Shown here: in pieces, positions 16,671-22,260 of the stretch | Position numbering within the stretch: position 1 is the first letter of the stretch | How the letters are laid out: every line of letters begins with the position of its first letter | Source of the DNA: Gammaproteobacteria bacterium | Lineage (GTDB): Bacteria; Pseudomonadota; Gammaproteobacteria; Pseudomonadales; Azotimanducaceae | Direction: 5' to 3' | DNA: 34,855 nucleotides | Assembly: GCA_007694905.1 (NCBI GenBank) | Contig: REEU01000196.1 | Span: forward strand, 1-34,855 | Made by a program: the position numbers and the translations under genes | The notes under the pieces: generated by a model | What the model saw: the letters and a program-made list of their open reading frames with translations, nothing else | Told to the model about the DNA's origin: nothing | Databases searched by the model: none

Positions 16671-17474
16671 TCAGCGGCCCTTGTACGCGGGCTTGCGCTT
16701 CTCCATGAAGGCGCGCGGCCCTTCCCGGGCGTCCTCGGTCTGGAACACCGGCCCGGAGATCTTGCTCTCCAGCTTCAATGCCTCCTGCTCCGGCAGGCCG
16801 AGGCAGGCACGTGCGGACTTCCTGATCGCCTTCACCGCAATGGGGCCGTTGGCGGCGATCTTCTCGGCGATCTCCATGGCTTTCGGCAGCACCTGATCCG
16901 CCGCCACCACGTAGTTCAGGAAGCCGAGTTCCAGCGCCTCATCGGCACTGATGAGATCTCCGGTCAGCAGCAGCTCCATGGCCTTGGCGTAGGGCAGCTG
17001 CACCGGCAGGCGCACGGTGGAGCCGCCGGCGGGGAAGATGGCCCACTTCACTTCCTGCACGCCGAACTTGGCCTCCGGGCAGGCGACCCGGATGTCCGTG
17101 CCCTGCACCATCTCCATGCCGCCGGCGATGGCGTGGCCGTTGATGGCGGCGATCACCGGTTTTTCGGTATCGAAGTTGCGCAGCAGCGCGGCTGAGGTCA
17201 GCGCCGGATTCTTCAGTACTTTCTCGTCCCATTCGTTCTCGGGCTTACGTGCACCGGAAACCAGCGGGATGAGCTGGCCGAGATCGGCGCCGGCACAGAA
17301 CGCGCTGCCGGTGCCGGTGACCACGGCGACCCGGACCTCGTCGTCGTCGCGGACCTGCTGCCAGGCTTCGGCGAGACGCACACCCACTTCAGGATTGATG
17401 GAATTTCGGGCGTCGGGACGGTTCAGGGTCACCAGGGCCACATGGCCCTTCTTCTCGAATGCTACAACAGACAT
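16671..17474 (-). CDS. Enoyl-CoA hydratase/isomerase (crotonase) family protein
   Basis: A 267-residue crotonase. The acyl-CoA oxyanion region is GTGSAFCAGADLGQL (63-67 region) and GHAIAGGMEM. The two glutamates used for hydration are both present, E121 in GGMEM and E141 in GVQEVKW, 20 residues apart as in rat enoyl-CoA hydratase, so hydratase activity is plausible. The C-terminus ends FMEKRKPAYKGR, typical of the family. A ribosome binding site (GAGGAGAGGACC) precedes the start at 17474. It is downstream of the decayed porin/nap segment on the same strand but shares no obvious function with it. The acyl substrate cannot be read. Confidence 0.9.
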   Translation of the reverse strand: MSVVAFEKKGHVALVTLNRPDARNSINPEVGVRLAEAWQQVRDDDEVRVAVVTGTGSAFCAGADLGQLIPLVSGARKPENEWDEKVLKNPALTSAALLRNFDTEKPVIAAINGHAIAGGMEMVQGTDIRVACPEAKFGVQEVKWAIFPAGGSTVRLPVQLPYAKAMELLLTGDLISADEALELGFLNYVVAADQVLPKAMEIAEKIAANGPIAVKAIRKSARACLGLPEQEALKLESKISGPVFQTEDAREGPRAFMEKRKPAYKGR

Positions 17475-17546
17475 GGTCCTCTCCTCGGTTGATTCCGACG
17501 GGCAATGTTACAGATGTGCGCCCCGTTGCGGGCACCTGATCGGGAG

Positions 17547-17765
17547 TCACCAGCCGGGGACGTCCGTTATGTCCGGCAGGCGGTGGTCAACGCGCTTGTG
17601 GCAGTCGATGTAGAACGTTTCGGTGTTGGTGAATTTCATGGCGGTATTGAAACCGACCCAGAACAGGATCCCGGTAACGAAACCGCCGAGCGCCAGGAAG
17701 TCCAGGCTGAAGTGCCGGCTCGGCCGCGATAGCGTACGCCAGAACTCAGCGATCCAGCGACGCAT
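17547..17765 (-). pseudogene. napC: napC/nirT remnant: both ends kept, central hemes deleted in frame
   Basis: The 72-codon open frame begins like a full NapC/NirT membrane anchor: short cytoplasmic start, one helix (GGFVTGILFWVGFNTAM) and then NTETF, where NapC proteins continue CISCH (heme 1). Instead it reads YIDCHKRVDHRLPDITDV and stops, which matches the C-terminal heme-4 segment of NapC (CIDCHKGIAHKLPDM in E. coli). About 125 residues carrying the intervening heme sites are missing, and the one remaining motif has lost its first cysteine (Tyr-Ile-Asp-Cys-His), so no CxxCH is left. The start has GGGGAGGC five bases ahead, so a small membrane peptide could still be made, but quinol dehydrogenase function is gone. 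The deletion probably arose between the similar heme-1 and heme-4 coding segments. Confidence 0.78.
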
Positions 17766-17942
17766 GACGCCTCCCCTGATAGAAGAATTCGTTGTCGACA
17801 GGCGTTCGAACCTGCTGCTGGGCCACTTGGCACTGGAGACAGAAGCAGCGTCCCCGGCGATCCGCTCAGTCGCGTTCCCATCCCGGTCCCGCTAGGGAGG
17901 TCCAAGTGCTAGACCCAGCAGGATGGACATGGCCACCTTCAT
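17746..17942 (-). pseudogene. napB: napB remnant: signal-peptide start and last heme segment, centre deleted
   Basis: Reading the minus strand from ATG 17942 gives MKVAMSILLGLALGPP, a signal-peptide-like start, and then a stop. In another frame, near 17860, the sequence resumes as ADRRGRCFCLQCQVAQQQV followed by RTPVDNEF, which resembles the C-terminal end of NapB (APRRYFCLQCHVPQAD in E. coli). The heme motif CLQCH has become CLQCQ, losing the axial/attachment histidine. The frame ends at 17746, overlapping the napC remnant start. NapB is the small diheme subunit of periplasmic nitrate reductase, and napB-napC order is normal. The fragment is too short for an automated gene call. I infer a central deletion with frameshift; the N-terminal part is the weaker half of the evidence. 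Confidence 0.6.
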
Positions 17943-17994
17943 GCCAGACTGCCCCGTTCGAAGCGAGCCGCTCACCGTGCTTCGTCATGCACAC

Positions 17995-18728
17995 TCAGAA
18001 CCCAATTTCCGCCCATACCCAGACCTTGGTGGTGTCGTTGCTGAAGCTGCGGGCACGGTAGTCGGCAAATTTCGCACCGACCCGGTAGTGCTCGCCGAAG
18101 CCACGCGCGATCTGCAGATTCGTTTCGCGGCCGTAGCTCCTCCCGCCGCGATCCGCTTCGAACCAGTGATGGCGAGCTGTGAGTTCGAAGTCGCCCAGAC
18201 GGGTCTTCAGGCTCGCCCAGCTGTCCACGAGGCCGTCGTCCGGCGTGGTAAGAAAGCGGTCGGCCCAGCCGTTGAATGCATGGCGGGTTCCGAGGGGAGT
18301 CTGAAACGCGCTGGCGCCAGCGTCCGAGCCGAGGCCTTCGCGGCCCAGTTCCAGGTCCAGCCCGAAGGCCTCTACGGCGGCCGCGAGGTGCCAGTAACGG
18401 GTGTCGGAGGGTCAGCAATGACAGCAAAGCCGGGACGCCTTGGAGCTAAATCATTGATGCCGAACAGCGTGCGTACGTCGATGAGTTCGGCGAGCACGGA
18501 AAAACCCTGGTATGAGCCACTTTCGTAGCCGAAGCGGGTGCCGAGCGTGAGCGCTTCCGCATTGGCCAGGACGTCGTCATCCACGTGCTCATAGCGCAGA
18601 CGGCTTTCCAGGTGCCAGTTGGCTGTTTCCAGTGCCCGATCGAAGTCGCTGGCTCCAGCGGGGCTGGCGACAGTGGCGGCGAGCAGCACGAGCGCGGCGC
18701 TCCGCGCGCGCAGGACTCCGGCGATCAT
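17995..18728 (-). pseudogene. Outer-membrane porin of the alginate-export type, centre deleted
   Basis: From ATG 18728 a signal peptide (MIAGVLRARSAALVLLAATV, cleavage near AGASDF) leads into barrel sequence: WHLESRLRYEHVDDD, ALTLGTRFGYESG, GFSVLAELIDV, PGFAVIADP. Near 18410 the sensible frame changes and continues as SDTRYWHLAAAVEAFGLDLE, then GFQTP-like AFQTPLGTRHAFNGWADRFL, LVDSWASLKTRLGDFELTA and a C-terminal strand ending VWVWAEIGF with a terminal Phe, as outer-membrane proteins need. Start, end and final strands are recognisable, but only about 240 codons remain where the family has roughly 400, and the join is out of frame. Original substrate unknown. Confidence 0.75.
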
Positions 18729-19090
18729 CGGGCCGACGCAGGGTGCGATCGTATTGACAACCCGGCGATCCGGCGGCATAACGGACGCTCGTTTGAAATC
18801 CGGTGCAGCGGAAGCCCGGCATGATCGAAGGACTTCCTCCTCTCTGGATCGTCTGACCGTCCCGAGCACCCTGGTTCGGGCGCGCATTGGTCGCATGTGT
18901 ACCACAACGGAACGTGGGCCCATGACGAACAGGAATCAGATCAGATGCATCCACGCGGGTGTTCCCTTGCCGGTGGATGCGCAGGACGGCAGGCGCAGGC
19001 TTCCTCCTTGGTGGTGGCCACGACCCTTTCGGCTGCTGCCACTGCTACGACACCCTCACTCCCCTACCAGACCAATCTCGGAGGTGAACG
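18729..19090. other. Non-coding stretch between porin remnant and lipoprotein gene
   Basis: 362 bases with only short open frames that look like shadows. It must hold the promoter of the lipoprotein gene; I could not fix a convincing -35/-10 pair. GGAGGTGA at 19079-19086 is the ribosome binding site of the gene that starts at 19091. Confidence 0.5.
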
Positions 19091-20572
19091 ATGCGTTCAT
19101 CCGAATGGTTCGTGCCCGGCCGTACCGCATTACTGATCACCCTCGCGCTGATACTGTCGGCCTGCGGTGGCTCGAGTTCCTCTCCCGGTGTCGACCCGGA
19201 CCCCGATCCCGATCCGGTCAGCACCGCCTCGCTCTCCGGCATTGCCGCCACCGGCGCACCGATCGACGGTGCGACCGTGGAAGCCTTCGATGCGACCGGC
19301 GCGGCGCTGGATCTGGTCGATGCGGTCACCGGCAGTGACGGCGGGTATTCGGTGGAGATTCCACTCGCTACCGGGTTTCCAGTTCTGCTGAGGATCATGG
19401 CGTCCGACGGCACGGTGCTGACCGCCATCGCCAATCAGCCGCCGGCGGCCGATGGCGATGTGGTGCTCGCCCATGTCAATCCGGTCACGGATCTGGTGGC
19501 AGGCGAGCTGCTTGGTGAATCGGTCGAAAATCCGTCTGAGCTCGCCGCTGCACTCGGCGGCCTCGACCCGGGCGAGCCCGCTGCCAGTGGTGAAGCCGTC
19601 ATGCAGGACCTCTTCGGCACCGCTGTCAGCTTCGAACGCTTCGCCAGCGATGCGGAGTTTGCGGCGAAAACCGGAGACACATCAGGTTCTTTGGCGGACG
19701 CGATGCTGGATGTCCTGGGCAATCGTGCGCGGGAGTCGGAGCAGGGCGTGATGACCCTGCTGGCCGAACTGCGTGACCAGCCCGATCCGCCACGTCTGCT
19801 CGAAGCGCCGGGTTTCCAGGTAGAGCTGTTGGCCGAGCGGATCCGGGAGGGCATCGATACGCCGGAGGCCCTGGGCACTGAGCTGCGTGCCTTCGGTGCG
19901 CTCAGCGAGGACCCAGGCGACCCTGCAGACGACACCTTAGAGGCGCTCGTCGTGACCGTTCCTGCGGTGTTGTCCGCGGTTCGCGAGCAGGCAGGCAGCG
20001 AGATCTCCGATCCTGCCCTGGTGGATCTGGCGGCGAATGCTGCAACCCGGACGCTGCGCGATGCGCTGCAGCTGAAGCGAGATCGGTTCGCAGCGGACGA
20101 TGCCAGCATCGCCGCGACTGCGAGTGGTGCCGGATTTCGCGACGGCATCATCAGCCTGGTGGGCTCGACGCTCACACCGCTGCTCAGCGCAGTAGCAACC
20201 GCTGCCGGGGACGACGGCGTCGCCGAAGCGACCCGCTCCGCACTGGCGCGGGTGAGTCAGCGGATTGCCGAGGAAGCGGCGCGCGCGATCAGCGCACTGG
20301 ATCTGAACCGGGAGGACGTGGCGGTGGTGGAGATCGCCAGGCGCTTCCTGCATCAGCGGCTGGCTGGTGTCGATGCGGAGACGATTGCCGGCATCGCCAG
20401 CGGTGAGGTGGACCTCGACCAGCGGCTGCCGGCAAGCGCCGACATCCGCGACGTGCAGGCCGCACTGCGGCAGATCCTCACAGACGATCCCTCACTTGGA
20501 GACGACACACTCATTGCGCTCGCCACCGGGCGCTGGAACGAGGACAGCTGGAACGAATTCATCTGGCACTGA
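19091..20572 (+). CDS. Lipoprotein of unknown function with N-terminal beta-sandwich-like domain
   Basis: A 493-residue predicted lipoprotein. The signal peptide ends in the lipobox LSAC with Cys25, followed by GGSSSS and an Asp-Pro repeat linker (DPDPDPDPV, about 34-42). A domain like bacterial Ig or carboxypeptidase-regulatory repeats follows (SLSGIAATGAPIDGATVEAFDATG, GGYSVEIPL, PVLLRIMASDG, about 45-120). The remainder to residue 493 is mostly alpha-helical and Ala/Asp/Glu-rich, with no motif I recognise. A strong GGAGGTGA site precedes the start. It ends 20 bases before the collagen/pentapeptide gene, so the two are probably cotranscribed and may work together at the cell surface. Confidence 0.8.
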   Translation: MRSSEWFVPGRTALLITLALILSACGGSSSSPGVDPDPDPDPVSTASLSGIAATGAPIDGATVEAFDATGAALDLVDAVTGSDGGYSVEIPLATGFPVLLRIMASDGTVLTAIANQPPAADGDVVLAHVNPVTDLVAGELLGESVENPSELAAALGGLDPGEPAASGEAVMQDLFGTAVSFERFASDAEFAAKTGDTSGSLADAMLDVLGNRARESEQGVMTLLAELRDQPDPPRLLEAPGFQVELLAERIREGIDTPEALGTELRAFGALSEDPGDPADDTLEALVVTVPAVLSAVREQAGSEISDPALVDLAANAATRTLRDALQLKRDRFAADDASIAATASGAGFRDGIISLVGSTLTPLLSAVATAAGDDGVAEATRSALARVSQRIAEEAARAISALDLNREDVAVVEIARRFLHQRLAGVDAETIAGIASGEVDLDQRLPASADIRDVQAALRQILTDDPSLGDDTLIALATGRWNEDSWNEFIWH

Positions 20573-20592
20573 GGCCACACGGAGGATTGGGG

Positions 20593-22125
20593 ATGACTAC
20601 GAACAGATTAGCCCTCGTGGGCGGACTGCTGTATCTCGCGGCCCTGGGAGCCGGGGCCGATGAGCTGCCGCAGCTGCAGGCGGGCGACGTCGCGCGCGCG
20701 GCGGACCTGAACGCGATTCACGAGATACTGAATGCCACCGGCATCAGCAACGCCGCAGCCATCGAGGTTCTGCGCGGCGACCTCGAAAACATCGAGCTCA
20801 CGCCGGGCCCGGCTGGGCCTGCGGGACCCGCCGGACCGATGGGACTCCAGGGCGAGCCCGGACTTACGGGGCCACCAGGCCCGCCCGGTGAGGACGGAAT
20901 CAGTGTGAGTGGTGCTGCGGTCCTGGAGTCCGGCCAGCTCGAGCTGATTCTCGATGACGGCAGCAGCGTGTTGACGGTAGAGAGCATCATAGGCCCGCCC
21001 GGCGACGTCGACCTCATGGACTCGCTGTGTCCCGATGGTGGCAGCGTGCAGGGATTTCAGGATGGGACGCCCATCTGCTCCACCGATACGAATCGCTGTA
21101 CGGAGAACCTCGTCGCGCGCGGAACGGCCGAACAGTGTGACTTCAGCGGCCAGAGTTTCGAGGACCTCGATTTGCGTTGGGCACGGCTCGACGATGCCGA
21201 CTTCTCGATGGCGGTGATCGGATCCTCACTCGAGCTGATTCCCACGATAGTCGGCGTCCAGGGTGCGGATACCCCGTCGACTTCGCCAGTGCATACCACA
21301 CGGCGTACCCGGATCGAGTTTGCTTCCGGCCAGCGCGTCGACTTCAGCGGTGCGACGCTCACCGACGTTCTAATCGAGCAGTCGTCGCTGATTGGCGCGA
21401 ACTTCAGCGGTGCCACCATTGCCAGCAGCGGCACGATGGTGAACGGAGAGATGGTCGGCGGCAGCGCCTTTGGCTTAAGCAACCTGAACAGAGCGAATTT
21501 CAGCAACGTGGCCGCCGCACACATCAATCTGTTCGGTTGCAACTGCACCAGCGCGCGCTTCATTGGCGCGAACCTTTCCAACGGCTTCTTGTATAGGGCG
21601 GATTTCTCGTCAGCAGACTTTACAGGTGCCGACTTGATCGACTCCACGCCCTCGCAGTCGAACTTTACGTTCGCGATTCTAGATGAGGCCAATCTGGATG
21701 GGGCGGCCTTCGCTCGAAATGTCGCAGTTGGTGCTAGCCTAATCAACGCGAGTGCAATAGGTTCAAACTTCGGTTTCTCTGAATTGGACATTGCTGACTT
21801 CACGGGCGCGAACCTGACTCAGAGTAGCTTTGCGGATGCCAGGGGCGTGACGGTCACATTTATCGAAGCGAACTTCACTGGAGCCCAGCTGATTGGTGCA
21901 GTACTCAAGAACTCGGACTTCACGAACGCGAACTTCACAAGCGCTTCCCTGGTCGCAACAGATTTTCGATTCTCGAACTTCACGAACGCCGATCTCACGG
22001 ATGCGAACCTATTCTCCGCGGACATGAGAGGAGTGAATTTCTCCGGCACGACGTTTTCGAACACGACCTGCCCGTCGGGCACGAACTCCAACGACAATGG
22101 TGGCAACTGCGACGGCGAATTGTAG
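20593..22125 (+). CDS. Secreted collagen-like / pentapeptide-repeat protein
   Basis: A 510-residue exported protein. Signal peptide: MTTNRLALVGGLLYLAALGA, cleavage likely after AGA (residue 22). A short helical segment (ARAADLNAIHEILNATG and AAAIEVLRGDLENIE, about 34-66) could be a trimeric coiled coil. Eleven uninterrupted Gly-X-Y triplets follow at residues 72-104 (GPA, GPA, GPA, GPM, GLQ, GEP, GLT, GPP, GPP, GED, GIS). A short linker with Cys leads to a long pentapeptide-repeat region from about 165 to 490 with many A(D/N)F/L units (SGANFSGATI, ADFTGANLTQ, NADLTDANLFSADM), expected to fold as a right-handed quadrilateral beta-helix. Several Cys (for instance FGCNCTS) suggest disulfides. 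GGAGG sits seven bases before ATG 20593; an upstream TTG is less likely. Second gene after the lipoprotein. Confidence 0.88.
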   Translation: MTTNRLALVGGLLYLAALGAGADELPQLQAGDVARAADLNAIHEILNATGISNAAAIEVLRGDLENIELTPGPAGPAGPAGPMGLQGEPGLTGPPGPPGEDGISVSGAAVLESGQLELILDDGSSVLTVESIIGPPGDVDLMDSLCPDGGSVQGFQDGTPICSTDTNRCTENLVARGTAEQCDFSGQSFEDLDLRWARLDDADFSMAVIGSSLELIPTIVGVQGADTPSTSPVHTTRRTRIEFASGQRVDFSGATLTDVLIEQSSLIGANFSGATIASSGTMVNGEMVGGSAFGLSNLNRANFSNVAAAHINLFGCNCTSARFIGANLSNGFLYRADFSSADFTGADLIDSTPSQSNFTFAILDEANLDGAAFARNVAVGASLINASAIGSNFGFSELDIADFTGANLTQSSFADARGVTVTFIEANFTGAQLIGAVLKNSDFTNANFTSASLVATDFRFSNFTNADLTDANLFSADMRGVNFSGTTFSNTTCPSGTNSNDNGGNCDGEL

Positions 22126-22206
22126 AAGTGCTCAGGAGCGGGGTGTGCGTGCCGTCGGCATGCGATGCAGGGCTGATGCTGCTGCGTTTCGCCAGGCCCA
22201 AACGAA

Positions 22207-22228
22207 CCGGGCCCCTTGCGGGGCCCGG
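22207..22228 (-). terminator. Intrinsic terminator of the TonB-dependent receptor gene
   Basis: CCGGGCCCC, loop TTGC, GGGGCCCGG give a perfect 9-bp stem. Read on the minus strand it lies 33 bases after the receptor stop and is followed by TTCGTTT, a short U-rich tail. It may also stop transcripts of the convergent pentapeptide gene. Confidence 0.7.
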
Positions 22229-22260
22229 CCGGTACTGCTTGTGGTGCTTCGAGCCGTGGA

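Noticed and set aside
17636-17905. 89-codon minus-strand open frame overlapping the nap stubs
   Set aside because: It is in a different frame from the NapB/NapC-like sequence and is Ser/Gly/Pro-rich, so it is accidental.
20800-20910. CRISPR-like or tandem DNA repeat
   Set aside because: The GC-rich periodicity is a nine-base coding period for Gly-X-Y triplets, not a DNA repeat array.
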